This document shows positions 1 to 7,721 of a stretch of 31,492 nt of DNA, piece after piece; the stretch's first letter is position 1; each line of letters opens with the position of its first letter. The stretch lies in NCBI GenBank assembly GCA_945787595.1, contig CALZJV010000110.1:1-31492 (forward strand). The letters run 5' to 3'. The translations under genes were made by a program, and so were the position numbers. Source of the stretch: an uncultured Desulfobacterales bacterium. GTDB lineage: Bacteria; Desulfobacterota; Desulfobacteria; Desulfobacterales; JAFDCJ01. Under the pieces are notes generated by a model. The model ran no database searches and was not told where the DNA came from. It worked only from the letters and a program-made list of their open reading frames with translations.

Positions 1-1230
1 GGTATCTTCATAATTGACTGCCAGTTCCTGGAACCGGGCGTCCTCCACGCGAACCTGATTGGTAATCCGTCCGTAATTGAAAATATCCCAATTAAAGCCC
101 GCGCCGGTGGAATAGGTAATACTGTTTGTTTTGAACAGATCGCTGAACTTGGAGTCGTTCGACTGGGGCCCGGTGTGGTCACTGGCCTGAAAACCCAGGG
201 TGCCGAACAAAGAGAAATGGGGCAAAAGATCGGCTTTGGCAAACCCGATCTGAGCACTCTGGGCTGCCAATTGACGCTCGGCGAATCGAATATCCGGCCG
301 TCTGCGCAACAATTCTGTCGGAATTCCCACCGCTACCTCGGCCGGCACTTGCGGTATGAGTCCGGGGCCCCGCAGCATGGCATCGATTTCACCGGGAAGT
401 TTACCCAGCAAAATGGCCAGGGCGTTTTGGGCCTGGCGAATATCGGTTTCCAACCCGGGGATCGTCGATTCGGTCGATCGCAGAAGTGCCCGGGCCTGGG
501 TAACATCCAGCTCCGTGACGGCACCGGCTTTAAACCTGACTTCGGCGATTTGCAGGGATCTTTTTTGGATCTCGACGTTTTGACGGGCAACTTTCAGGCG
601 TTCTTCACTGGTTTGAAGTTGTATATAGGTACGAGCCACTTCGGCGGTCAACGACACCAGAATATCGTCGTAATCCGCGATGGAGGCCTCCAGACTGGCC
701 ACGCCGGTTTGCACCGCCCGGCGGAACTTGCCCCAAACGTCCAGCTCCCAGGCCGCATCCAACCCGATGTCGAAATTTGAATAATATCCCTCGGCGCCGG
801 CCGAGTTGGGGGCATTTTTACTGAGTTGATTGATGGATGCCGAACCTAAGCCTTGCTGGGTCTGGGGGTATTGAAAACCGAAGGCAATCCCCAGTTGGGC
901 ACGGGCCTCATAGATTCGTAAGCCGGCGATTTGCAGCGTCAGGTTTTGCTGGTAGGCGGCTTCAATCAATTCATTGACGATCGGATCTTTAAATACGGTC
1001 CACCAATTGCTGAAGTCGACTTCCTTGCTTTCGACTTTGGGGTCGGCTGACTCCAGCCATTGCTTTGGTTCCTGGGTCGTCGGTTTGACATAATCCGGCC
1101 CCACCAGGGTGCAGCCGCTCAACAGAAATGCCAGCACGATCAGTCCAAATAAAGCGGGTTTAGTTGATTTGGATAAGATGCGGCCGGGGGTCACCAATCC
1201 ACGATTTTTAATGATTGAACTTGCGAGCAT
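1..1230 (-). CDS. NodT/OprM-type efflux outer-membrane lipoprotein (3' end outside window)
   Basis: The reading frame stays open for 410 codons from the ATG at 1230 down to base 1, so the C-terminus lies outside the window. The start follows an AAGGAG Shine-Dalgarno about 7 nt upstream. The N-terminus has a hydrophobic signal ending in the lipobox LLSGC (Cys40), then TLVGPDYVKP, which is typical of the NodT family. Further on are WWTVFKDP, AAWELDVWGKFRRAV and the second-repeat signature LLRRRPDIRFAE. Family knowledge: these proteins form trimeric outer-membrane channels for tripartite RND or MFS pumps, with two OEP repeats. The periplasmic adaptor and inner-membrane pump are not in the window and probably lie downstream, beyond base 1. 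The substrate cannot be told from this sequence. Confidence 0.93.
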   Translation of the reverse strand, partial: MLASSIIKNRGLVTPGRILSKSTKPALFGLIVLAFLLSGCTLVGPDYVKPTTQEPKQWLESADPKVESKEVDFSNWWTVFKDPIVNELIEAAYQQNLTLQIAGLRIYEARAQLGIAFGFQYPQTQQGLGSASINQLSKNAPNSAGAEGYYSNFDIGLDAAWELDVWGKFRRAVQTGVASLEASIADYDDILVSLTAEVARTYIQLQTSEERLKVARQNVEIQKRSLQIAEVRFKAGAVTELDVTQARALLRSTESTIPGLETDIRQAQNALAILLGKLPGEIDAMLRGPGLIPQVPAEVAVGIPTELLRRRPDIRFAERQLAAQSAQIGFAKADLLPHFSLFGTLGFQASDHTGPQSNDSKFSDLFKTNSITYSTGAGFNWDIFNYGRITNQVRVEDARFQELAVNYEDT

Positions 1231-1517
1231 AATCTACTCCTTGAGGCTAAATTGGTTTATGATTCGAAGTGCAATTATCCGTACTCAGCAGATTCGAAGG
1301 GGAGCATGACGAACAGCTATTCATTAAAAACGGAAAATCAGTTCATTCATTAATTCAATAAGTTGGATATTGCAATAAATATTTGTAGTTTAGCCCGGAT
1401 TTCTTCCCGCAGCTTTTCTTTTTGGGTGTCGGGGCGCGGTTATTTGCACTTAACCCGGATCCGCCTTGAATGCTAATAATAGGGGATGAATGGATCCTAA
1501 TTTTAATATTCAATAGA

Positions 1518-1659
1518 GACAGGATTTACAGGACAATCGGGATTTTTTTGGTTTAGTATGGCTATATCCTGTCCATCCAGTTGATCCTGTCAGAAAATTT
1601 AAAATTCATGCTGCTAAATTATTTATTCAATCAAACTGGCTGCTTTTCAGGCCAGCGGC
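1518..1659. repeat. GACAGGAT-family palindromic repeat, copy A
   Basis: Bases 1518-1591 begin with GACAGGAT and end with ATCCTGTC. They form an imperfect inverted repeat around a T-rich centre (TTTTTTTGGTTTAG). The following 65-70 bases also match copy B at 8272-8404, including the sequence CTTTTCAGGCCAGCGGC, so the repeated unit is larger than the palindrome. It lies in the gap between the efflux gene and the ATPase; I see no gene in 1231-1517. Confidence 0.85.
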
Positions 1660-1737
1660 GGACTGAAACCCGTCCGTTTTTTCAATAGTTACCTGCAGAC
1701 CTATGTTGAAAGGGATATTCGCGCCCTTATTTTTTGA
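1660..1737 (+). pseudogene. remnant of a DUF4143/AAA_14-type ATPase
   Basis: Frame 1660-1737 reads GLKPVRFFNSYLQTYVERDI followed by RALIF and a stop. The string YLQTYVERDIRAL is the hallmark of the ATPase family that carries a DUF4143 C-terminal domain. No start codon, Walker motifs or other part of that protein is present. The fragment begins right where repeat copy A ends and stops about 100 bp before the next ATPase gene. I infer a degraded gene, most of which was lost when the repeat or the neighbouring ATPase arrived. Confidence 0.7.
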
Positions 1738-1751
1738 GAACATTCGAAAAC

Positions 1752-1823
1752 GATAAGTTTAAACTAGACAAGTTTATTCACGACAAGTTTAAACTTGACA
1801 TAATAAATGCCATTGCCTATACT
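1752..1823 (+). promoter_or_regulatory. promoter and palindromic operator of the DUF234-type ATPase gene
   Basis: A -35 box TTGACA (1795-1800), a 17-bp spacer and a -10 box TATACT (1818-1823) precede the gene. Two 19-bp direct repeats (1752-1770 and 1782-1800, 30-bp period, two mismatches) share the core AAGTTTAAACT; the second contains the perfect palindrome CAAGTTTAAACTTG (1784-1797). The second repeat covers the -35 box, so a bound regulator would block transcription. The predicted transcript starts near 1830, just before the Shine-Dalgarno at 1831-1837. Confidence 0.72.
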
Positions 1824-1844
1824 GGCCTTGAAAGGAGCAACTTC

Positions 1845-3236
1845 ATGTTCATAGGAAGGCGAAAAGAGCTATCTCTGCTTGAAGATGCCTATTTGAGCGA
1901 TCAATCGGCATTCATCCCCGTTTACGGCCGGCGGCGTGTGGGTAAAAGCGAACTCATCCTGAAATTTCTCGATCAAAAACCCGGTATCTACTATCTCGGT
2001 AAAATGGCGCCTGCTGCCCTTCAGATTCGGGAATTCCTTCAGGAAGCAGCGCGAGTTCTTGATGAACCCCTTTTATTGTCCCTGTCGACAGACAATTGGT
2101 CTGAAGTTTTCGCAGCGGTTACAAACAAATGTAAATTAAAAGATAAATTTATCATCGCGCTTGACGAATTTCAATGGATGGCAGGAGGCAGTCCGGAATT
2201 ACCATCCGTGCTCCAGGAATACTGGGATCGCTCATGGCGAAAATCCGGCAATATGGTGATTATACTTTGTGGTTCGTATATCGGTTTTATGGAGCGCGAA
2301 GTGCTTGGACAAAAAAGTCCATTATTTGGGCGGCGCACGGCCCAGATTTTTCTACGCCCTTTTCCGTATATTGAGGCGGCTGAATTTCATCCTCGCTGGT
2401 CGCTTCCAAATCGTGCAATGGCTTACTTCATATGCGGCGGTATTCCCCTTTATCTTCGTTTTTTCAATCAAACCCAATCAGTAGAAAAAAATATTGAAAA
2501 ACTTCTACTAAACGAATTCGGACCGCTGTTTCGCGAGCCTGATTTTTTATTACGTGAAGAACTCAGGGATGTGGGAAACTATTATGCCATGCTTACGGCA
2601 GTGGCTGCCGGATACGGCACCAATCAGGCCATCGCTGCGCAGACCGGGATTTCTGAGAGGAGTCTTCATTATTATATCCAACAATTGAGCAATCTTGGGT
2701 ATGTGGGTCGTCGATTTCCTTTGACAGGGGGAAAACCGAATCTGCGGCAGGTTCGCTATATACTTCAAGATCCTTTACTGCGATTCTGGTTCCGGTTTGT
2801 TTTTCCAAATCTCAGCTTTATTCAGCAAATGGGAGCCCGACGTGCTATGAGTGATCGTATTCGCACCAAACTCGACGCTTATTTTGGCCTTTGCTTCGAA
2901 CGGTTGTGCAGACAGGCAATGCCCGTAATTTATGACCGTGAGGGTATAAATGCCGCTTTTGAGATTGGGGAGTACTGGGACAAGCATGTGCAGATCGATG
3001 TGGTTGGTCTGCGAGATGATCATTGGACGGACATTGGCGAGTGCAAATGGGGAACCGTCCGATCCCAACAAAAGCTGTTGGAAGATCTCGAAAAAAAAGT
3101 ACGTGCCTATCCCAACACTCGCGGGGCCACCATCGGCAAAAGACTTTTTTTAAGAAAAAAACCGAGCGCTAAACTAACGGAAACAGCTGGCGTTGCCTGG
3201 TACGGCCTTGAAGATTTATATGAGGAGAGTGGGTGA
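1845..3236 (+). CDS. AAA-type ATPase with C-terminal DUF234/PD-(D/E)XK-like domain
   Basis: 463 aa. I chose the ATG at 1845 (MFIGRRKEL) because AAAGGAG lies at 1831-1837 and the family begins with F-x-GR-x-x-EL; a longer frame from 1734 would run through the operator. Walker A is GRRRVGKS (residues 28-35) and Walker B is FIIALDEFQW. A winged-helix-like part follows (TNQAIAAQTGISERSLHYYIQQLSNLGY, given here as TNQAIAAQTGISERSL onward). The C-terminal third has QIDVVG ... DIGECKW, which fits the D...ExK nuclease-like core of DUF234. Family knowledge: these ATPases are common in archaea and in bacterial accessory regions, and their role is unsettled. It has its own operator and a terminator at 3250-3281, so it is probably a single-gene unit. 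Confidence 0.88.
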   Translation: MFIGRRKELSLLEDAYLSDQSAFIPVYGRRRVGKSELILKFLDQKPGIYYLGKMAPAALQIREFLQEAARVLDEPLLLSLSTDNWSEVFAAVTNKCKLKDKFIIALDEFQWMAGGSPELPSVLQEYWDRSWRKSGNMVIILCGSYIGFMEREVLGQKSPLFGRRTAQIFLRPFPYIEAAEFHPRWSLPNRAMAYFICGGIPLYLRFFNQTQSVEKNIEKLLLNEFGPLFREPDFLLREELRDVGNYYAMLTAVAAGYGTNQAIAAQTGISERSLHYYIQQLSNLGYVGRRFPLTGGKPNLRQVRYILQDPLLRFWFRFVFPNLSFIQQMGARRAMSDRIRTKLDAYFGLCFERLCRQAMPVIYDREGINAAFEIGEYWDKHVQIDVVGLRDDHWTDIGECKWGTVRSQQKLLEDLEKKVRAYPNTRGATIGKRLFLRKKPSAKLTETAGVAWYGLEDLYEESG

Positions 3237-3249
3237 TTGGGAGAACGGG

Positions 3250-3281
3250 AAAGAGATAGAACTGTTTCTCTTTTCTTTTTT
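3250..3281 (+). terminator. weak intrinsic terminator after the ATPase gene
   Basis: A 7-bp stem AAAGAGA (3250-3256) pairs with TCTCTTT (3267-3273) around a 10-nt loop and is followed by TCTTTTTT. It lies 14 nt after the stop codon of the ATPase gene. The stem is A/T-rich, so its efficiency is uncertain. Confidence 0.5.
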
Positions 3282-3375
3282 GAGACAACTTAACCCAAGT
3301 TAGACAACCATATTTCTATATATTTTATAATATAAAGGAGTTAAGGTATTTATTAATGAATTTTTCGGCACTACA

Positions 3376-3424
3376 TTCCGGATCCCGATTAATATCGTGA
3401 GCGGTTTCAATCGGTTGTAACCCT
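3376..3424. repeat. 49-bp dispersed repeat, copy 1
   Basis: It begins TTCCGGATC, has the core AATATCGTGAGC and ends ATCGGTTGTAACCCT. It matches 18728-18776 at 41 of 49 positions in the same orientation. Neither copy encodes a recognisable protein. Confidence 0.8.
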
Positions 3425-3654
3425 TTAAGCCTGAACCTGGAACCGATCAGTTTAGGCAATAGCTTCTTTTATAACTGGTTACGTTTCACCGGCATTTGCG
3501 TCGGAATAGTCATAGAAAATTTTTTCAACTTCCTCAACCATGTAAAGTGGCAGGGATAAAAGATCAAAAAATAATTTAAGTACTTTTTATTTAGACACAT
3601 TTGACTTATATTCGAAAGCTGAAATAACTAAGACGGCTTGTGGTTTATAAACTC

Positions 3655-3825
3655 TCACCGCCCGCTGCGCTCGAGTCGCCGAGGACGCAGAGTTGATTCG
3701 GCTTTTCACTTTCTGCTGAGAGGTCCCACTGAGGCGGGATAACCTTTTGATTATTATGATTTTAAGGTTGGCCTTCAGGTAGTGAAAAAAATAAGGGCTC
3801 TGCGCTCTTTGCGACTCTGCGGTGA
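3655..3825. repeat. 171-bp long-hairpin element of the CGCAGAG type
   Basis: Both ends carry TCACCGC in inverted orientation (3655-3661 and the complement of 3819-3825). The arms diverge inside: one contains GAGTCGCCGAGGACGCAGAG, and the complement of the other contains GAGTCGCAAAGAGCGCAGAG. The centre has nested inverted repeats (TTTTCACT/AGTGAAAA and AACCTT/AAGGTT). It looks like a non-autonomous palindromic element. A single arm of the same type occurs at 25014-25040, and relatives at about 25960-26050. Confidence 0.75.
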
Positions 3826-4049
3826 ATACGACATATAAATCGTAGCAAACCATGTCAAAATAATTATTGCCGTGTTAGTAATACCCACCATATCCGCTAT
3901 TCTGACAAGTTCTGCAAGAGAGTCCGCAATCCTTTTCACCATGACTCTGACCCGCCCCGGCGCACCTTTACTGTTTTTCTTTAATATCAGGTTTGTAGGC
4001 GGTCTGTTTGTTCTGTCTGCCAGAAATCACATAGCTGAAAATCTCATGT

Positions 4050-4454
4050 TCATGGGGGATAAGACGTCCAATTGGTGAGTTTTAAACCGTCTATTCTACT
4101 AAAGTGCTTTGTGTTGTTGGTGACGAGCGTCAAATTGTTGGTCATGGCACAAGCGGCGATAATCAAATCAAAGTCATCCAGTGTTTTACCGGATTTTTTC
4201 AAGGATGCCTTAAGCATCCCAATTATTTCTGCACATTCGCTGCTGACGGAAATAACCTCAAGGGCCTTTTCAATGGTTCTGACCTTTGACAGGTTTCCTG
4301 CTATCTTTTTGGATTGATATGCACCAAAGTATAACTCCATTAATGTGATGACACATATCTTCATTGGATCCTCGAAGTGATCCTGAAGATTTCTTCTTAT
4401 CGACTCGTTTCCTTTTAGATTGTAAATAATTGTATCGGTATCAAGGAGAAACAT
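4050..4454 (-). CDS. vapC: VapC-type PIN-domain ribonuclease toxin
   Basis: 134 aa with the PIN fold pattern: MFLLDTDTII (Asp5, Asp7), ITLMELYFGA (Glu40), DDFDLIIAACA (Asp96) and VTNNTKHFSRI (Asn113/Asn114). All expected metal-binding positions are present, so it is probably active. Family knowledge: VapC/FitB proteins are Mg2+-dependent RNases, often acting on tRNA or rRNA, and are held inactive by a DNA-binding antitoxin. The ATG at 4454 overlaps the antitoxin stop codon (TGATG), which implies translational coupling. Length is usual for the family. Confidence 0.92.
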   Translation of the reverse strand: MFLLDTDTIIYNLKGNESIRRNLQDHFEDPMKICVITLMELYFGAYQSKKIAGNLSKVRTIEKALEVISVSSECAEIIGMLKASLKKSGKTLDDFDLIIAACAMTNNLTLVTNNTKHFSRIDGLKLTNWTSYPP

Positions 4455-4726
4455 CAGAATCCCTTTGACAGCTTATGTGAGTTTTTTCGGTCGTTTTTCA
4501 GATCTTTTATAATGCTCTCCGGTGATCTTATATCCTCCCAAGACCCTGCAAGCTCTAGTAGTACCTGTGCCGGTGTTCTAACATTTTGAAATTGATGCTT
4601 TCTGCCGAGATATCGCTTCAAAAGATAAACGACCTGCTGGCTAATAGATCGATTTTCTGAAGCTGCAAGATCCTTTAAGCTGGCATAAAGCCCGTCATCC
4701 ATTCCCTTTATCTGTAAATTCGCCAT
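4454..4726 (-). CDS. FitA/VapB-type ribbon-helix-helix antitoxin
   Basis: 90 aa from the ATG at 4726, which has GGGAGG nine nt upstream; an upstream extension to 4798 would overlap the promoter and is rejected. The N-terminus MANLQIKGMDDGLYASLKDL, followed by AASENRSISQQVVYLLKRYL, is a FitA-like ribbon-helix-helix. The C-terminal tail (PESIIKDLKNDRK) would wrap the PIN toxin. It should bind VapC and repress its own promoter at the inverted repeat upstream. The stop overlaps the toxin start. Confidence 0.88.
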   Translation of the reverse strand: MANLQIKGMDDGLYASLKDLAASENRSISQQVVYLLKRYLGRKHQFQNVRTPAQVLLELAGSWEDIRSPESIIKDLKNDRKNSHKLSKGF

Positions 4727-4747
4727 TGTCTCAATCCTCCCTACCGG

Positions 4748-4785
4748 TTTCATGAAAATATATTCTATTTTCATGAAATTGTCAA
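4748..4785 (-). promoter_or_regulatory. promoter and operator of the FitA/VapC operon
   Basis: On the minus strand a -35 TTGACA (4780-4785) is followed by exactly 17 bp and a -10 TATATT (4757-4762). A perfect 12-bp inverted repeat, TTTCATGAAAAT (4748-4759) and ATTTTCATGAAA (4767-4778), overlaps the -10 and fills the spacer. This is the expected position for TA autorepression. A further half-site-like TTTCATGAACCGGTA lies at about 4831. Confidence 0.82.
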
Positions 4786-4921
4786 ATCCAATATCCATTA
4801 AATCTGAAAGTTCTTACTCTGAAGGGTTTGTTTCATGAACCGGTATTAGTTATGGATTAAATCTGCCCGGTGTGCCGAGTTCGGACAGGTATAGACCACC
4901 TGCGGCCGCCTGCCGAGTGAT

Positions 4922-7231
4922 CTATCGATTCCCTGCCGCATTGGTCCTGTTAATAAGATCCAGAAGCTCGCGACCCAGACGACTGGAGGGGTCTCGGGCA
5001 AGTATCTGCTCGGCAATTTGCTGCGCTTCCCGGTACTTTTTTTGCTTCAGATAGTAGGCCACAATCGCTTGGAGATAGTCCGGGTTTTGCGGCTCAATTT
5101 CAAATGCACGCAGCAGCGCGGCTTCGGCTGCCTGATCTTGGCGCAGATAATCAAGAAGCTTACCGAGATTGTAATGGATCCGAGCCCGGTTAGGCATCCC
5201 TTCGGACGCAACCATTAAATGCCTGGCAGATTCCTCATATTGCTTTTTTTCAGCTAACAGCAATCCCAGTGAATAGTGAATCTCATACATTTCAGGATGG
5301 GTGGTTACCACGTCGCGCAGCAAATGCTCGGCCTTGTCCTTTTGGTTCTGCTGGTTATAAAGCATGGCGAGATTAACTTTGGCCGGATAAAATAAATTAT
5401 CGATTTTAATAGCGGCCCGGTAGTTCTCAATAGCCTTATCGGATTGTTTCAGGGCAGCATAAAGATTCCCCAGATTATAACGGCCAAAGGCGAAATCGGC
5501 CGAATACGCCATGGATTTTTGGTATTCATCCAGGACGGCCTGAAAGACCTTTCTCTGGTTGCTATCCAAGGGTGGGTCGGAAATTTCAGTCATTCGCCGG
5601 GCCGCTTCCATACGCACGGCCTTGACCGGATCGAATAGCATGGATGTCAGAAGGTCAGTCTGCCGTTTAGGATCGGAAGCATTTAAGTGATCGACGGCCG
5701 TCCGTCGAATCAGGGCTTCATCAGCCATCAGTGCCAGCTCATATGCCCGGCTGGTCTCTTCCCGCGGGTAGGCCGTCAGAAGCGACAATGCAGTGGAACG
5801 TACGATTACCGGATACAATGGATCTCTAGCCAGTTTGATCAGATCATTCTGGACATGTGGCGATCTTTTTCGCCCTTCAGCAATAATGGTGCCGTAATGG
5901 GACCGGCGACCGGGGCCATACCATTTAGTAATATATTCGTCAGACCATTGGTCGGTTTTATCGAGATGGCAGCGGTTGCAGGCATTGGGTGTGCCCAGTT
6001 TGATGCTCAAATCCGGCCGCGGTATCCGGAAACTGTGGTCGGCGCGGTAATCAATGACCATATAGGGTCGTTCCGGCATATGGCACTGGACACATTCAGC
6101 ACCCGTGCCCACATCAAACAGCACCTTGCCATCCGCTGATTTGATGGGGTCCCCTTTCTCCCCCTCGTGCTTGTGAAAGTGATGCGCCTTGGTGTCATAA
6201 ATGCCTGCCCGGTGGCACTGAAGACAAAGCGCGTTGCCCTCCTTGACTTTTTTTATACTGTGCACATCATGACAATCACTGCAGCGAACATTTTGGCGGT
6301 ACATCTTGCTCTGGGTAAAAGAGCCGTAAACATAAACCTCTTCCAGGATCTGGCCGTCGGTAAAATACAGATCCGGCGTCAGCAGGCTGGGCAGCATGCT
6401 GTCCAACAGATCCGGTTCGGCGTGGGTGTAATCTCCCAGAATTGCCCGCCGTGAGTGACAGGGGGCGCACAACTCCACCTGTTCGCGCGACGCCATGCCC
6501 TTAGCTTTAACCACCAGTTCAAAGTTGACGGTTTGAGGCCGCGCCATATCCGGCAGTTCGGCCCAGGCTACGTGACGGGAACCGGGACCATGGCAGGCTT
6601 CGCAGCTGACATCGATTTCCGACCAGGTGGTTTGGTAGGCATCGTTTAGGATGTCGTAGTTCTTTTTAAGGTTGGTAGAATGACACTCGGCACACATGCC
6701 GTTCCAGTTCTGGCCGGCATTGGTCCAGTAGAGCCAATCTTTGGGATCGATGGGCGTATCCGGATACAGGTGATACCATTTTTCTTCTTTCACATCCCAG
6801 GCAATGGGCAGACACTGCAGGCGGCCGTTGGGAAAGGGCACCAGGTACTGCTGCAGGGGGAACCAGCCGAACGTATGGGTGATTTCAAATTCGCCCATTT
6901 TGCCGCTTGGACCTTGGGTGTGTATGTAAAATTTATCATCCCTACGAAAGAAACGGGTGGTGACACCGTGAAATTCGACAACCGCATTGTTAAAATTACC
7001 TAACACGGTCTCATCATTGGCAACATCCATGGCGCGGTCGTGGTGGTGCGAATTTTGCCACTTGTCATATTCGGCCTTGTGGCAATCCATGCACTTTCGA
7101 CTACCGGCAAAAGTGGCCACAGGCTGGGGCGCAGGAGGGCGACGGAAATATTTTTCCTTAAGCATGTAGGCCGGAATGGAGAAAATGATAACGAGCGTTG
7201 CAATAATTCCGGTTATTTTCCAGCTAGTCAT
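4922..7231 (-). CDS. membrane-anchored octaheme cytochrome c with HEAT-like and TPR domains
   Basis: 769 aa. An N-terminal membrane segment (residues 5-23) anchors a periplasmic part. Eight CxxCH haem motifs begin at Cys47, 180, 210, 255, 317, 336, 380 and 418. A HEAT-like segment (about 450-570, with VRMEAARRMTEI) and at least four TPR units (about 590-760, FGRYNLGNLYAALKQSDKAI and repeats) follow. The last gene of the minus-strand cytochrome b/Rieske cluster, it is the likely electron acceptor replacing cytochrome c1/f. The ATG at 7231 has no clear Shine-Dalgarno, and an inserted repeat begins 12 bp upstream, so the original leader was probably displaced. The exact redox partner is unknown. 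Confidence 0.9.
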   Translation of the reverse strand: MTSWKITGIIATLVIIFSIPAYMLKEKYFRRPPAPQPVATFAGSRKCMDCHKAEYDKWQNSHHHDRAMDVANDETVLGNFNNAVVEFHGVTTRFFRRDDKFYIHTQGPSGKMGEFEITHTFGWFPLQQYLVPFPNGRLQCLPIAWDVKEEKWYHLYPDTPIDPKDWLYWTNAGQNWNGMCAECHSTNLKKNYDILNDAYQTTWSEIDVSCEACHGPGSRHVAWAELPDMARPQTVNFELVVKAKGMASREQVELCAPCHSRRAILGDYTHAEPDLLDSMLPSLLTPDLYFTDGQILEEVYVYGSFTQSKMYRQNVRCSDCHDVHSIKKVKEGNALCLQCHRAGIYDTKAHHFHKHEGEKGDPIKSADGKVLFDVGTGAECVQCHMPERPYMVIDYRADHSFRIPRPDLSIKLGTPNACNRCHLDKTDQWSDEYITKWYGPGRRSHYGTIIAEGRKRSPHVQNDLIKLARDPLYPVIVRSTALSLLTAYPREETSRAYELALMADEALIRRTAVDHLNASDPKRQTDLLTSMLFDPVKAVRMEAARRMTEISDPPLDSNQRKVFQAVLDEYQKSMAYSADFAFGRYNLGNLYAALKQSDKAIENYRAAIKIDNLFYPAKVNLAMLYNQQNQKDKAEHLLRDVVTTHPEMYEIHYSLGLLLAEKKQYEESARHLMVASEGMPNRARIHYNLGKLLDYLRQDQAAEAALLRAFEIEPQNPDYLQAIVAYYLKQKKYREAQQIAEQILARDPSSRLGRELLDLINRTNAAGNR

Positions 7232-7242
7232 AATTATTTTAA

Positions 7243-7721
7243 GACAGGATTACAGGATTTACAGGATAAAGTTGAAAAATTTTATAATAGATCTTTAACT
7301 TTTCTTTTGACTTCGACTTTTCTTTCACCAAAATTCAAAAGTAAACCTATTGGTTTACCTGTTGCGACAAGGTAATTGACTAGCTGCACTTCGTGGGCTC
7401 TAACAACGCGTCTGACTGATTTAAGCTCTAATATTATCGTATCATTAACTATTATATCGGCTACAAAGTCACCCACGATTTCATCGTAATAATAGACTTT
7501 TATAGGTTTTTGTGAATCCGGATTTAACCCGGCTTTTGCAAGTTCGATAAGCATACATTTTTCATAAACTGACTCGAGAAAGCCAAATCCCATACGATTG
7601 TAGACACGATATGCACAGCCGATAATTTTTTCTGTCAATTCTCTATATTCCATAATGCCTCCACCAGGCTATGATAAGTTATTTTGATTACTTATTATCC
7701 TGTCTATCCTGTTATCCTGTC
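7243..7721. mobile_element. candidate small mobile unit: GxxExxY gene between 25-bp inverted repeats
   Basis: The left end (7243-7267) reads GACAGGAT-T-ACAGGAT-TT-ACAGGAT. The complement of the right end (7697-7721) reads GACAGGAT-A-ACAGGAT-AG-ACAGGAT. The two share the same layout and 22 of 25 bases. The 479-bp unit contains only the GxxExxY gene. The right end supplies the stop codon of the Rieske gene (TGA at 7722-7720), and the left end lies 11 nt from the cytochrome c start. Short gene-less relatives occur at 1518-1591 and 8272-8336. That it moves is inferred, not shown. Confidence 0.55.
7282..7653 (-). CDS. GxxExxY family protein (PDDEXK_3, nuclease-like)
   Basis: 123 aa, the usual family length. 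It carries the defining GFLESVY (Gly24, Glu27, Tyr30) and the PD-(D/E)XK-like core Asp66 ... Glu76-Leu-Lys78 in DFVADIIVNDTIILELKSV. The ATG at 7653 is preceded by GGAGG. Family knowledge: GxxExxY proteins are widespread and often multicopy, with no settled function; the fold suggests a nuclease. It sits inside an otherwise respiratory operon and is bounded by inverted repeats, so it looks like an insertion rather than a functional partner of the cytochromes. Confidence 0.9.
   Translation of the reverse strand: MEYRELTEKIIGCAYRVYNRMGFGFLESVYEKCMLIELAKAGLNPDSQKPIKVYYYDEIVGDFVADIIVNDTIILELKSVRRVVRAHEVQLVNYLVATGKPIGLLLNFGERKVEVKRKVKDLL

Larger units (their letters stand above)
3282..4049. other. 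gene-free, repeat-rich stretch
   Basis: I see no convincing gene. The stretch holds copy 1 of a 49-bp dispersed repeat (3376-3424) and a long hairpin element (3655-3825). On the minus strand, 3854-4049 reads as a short protein-like string (KKNSKGAPGRVRVMVKRIAD and onward) with no start, Shine-Dalgarno or family I recognise. It may be decayed coding sequence. Confidence 0.6.

Noticed and set aside
1734..1844. Longer N-terminus for the DUF234-type ATPase
   Set aside because: The extra 37 codons would be the operator and promoter sequence. The ATG at 1845 has a well-placed Shine-Dalgarno and the normal family N-terminus.
3587..3853. 88-codon minus-strand open frame
   Set aside because: It runs through the palindromic CGCAGAG element, has no Shine-Dalgarno and resembles no protein family.
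7243..7721. ACAGGAT blocks as a CRISPR-like array
   Set aside because: The blocks are 7-8 bp with 0-2 bp between them, arranged as inverted ends of a gene unit. There are no spacers and no cas genes.
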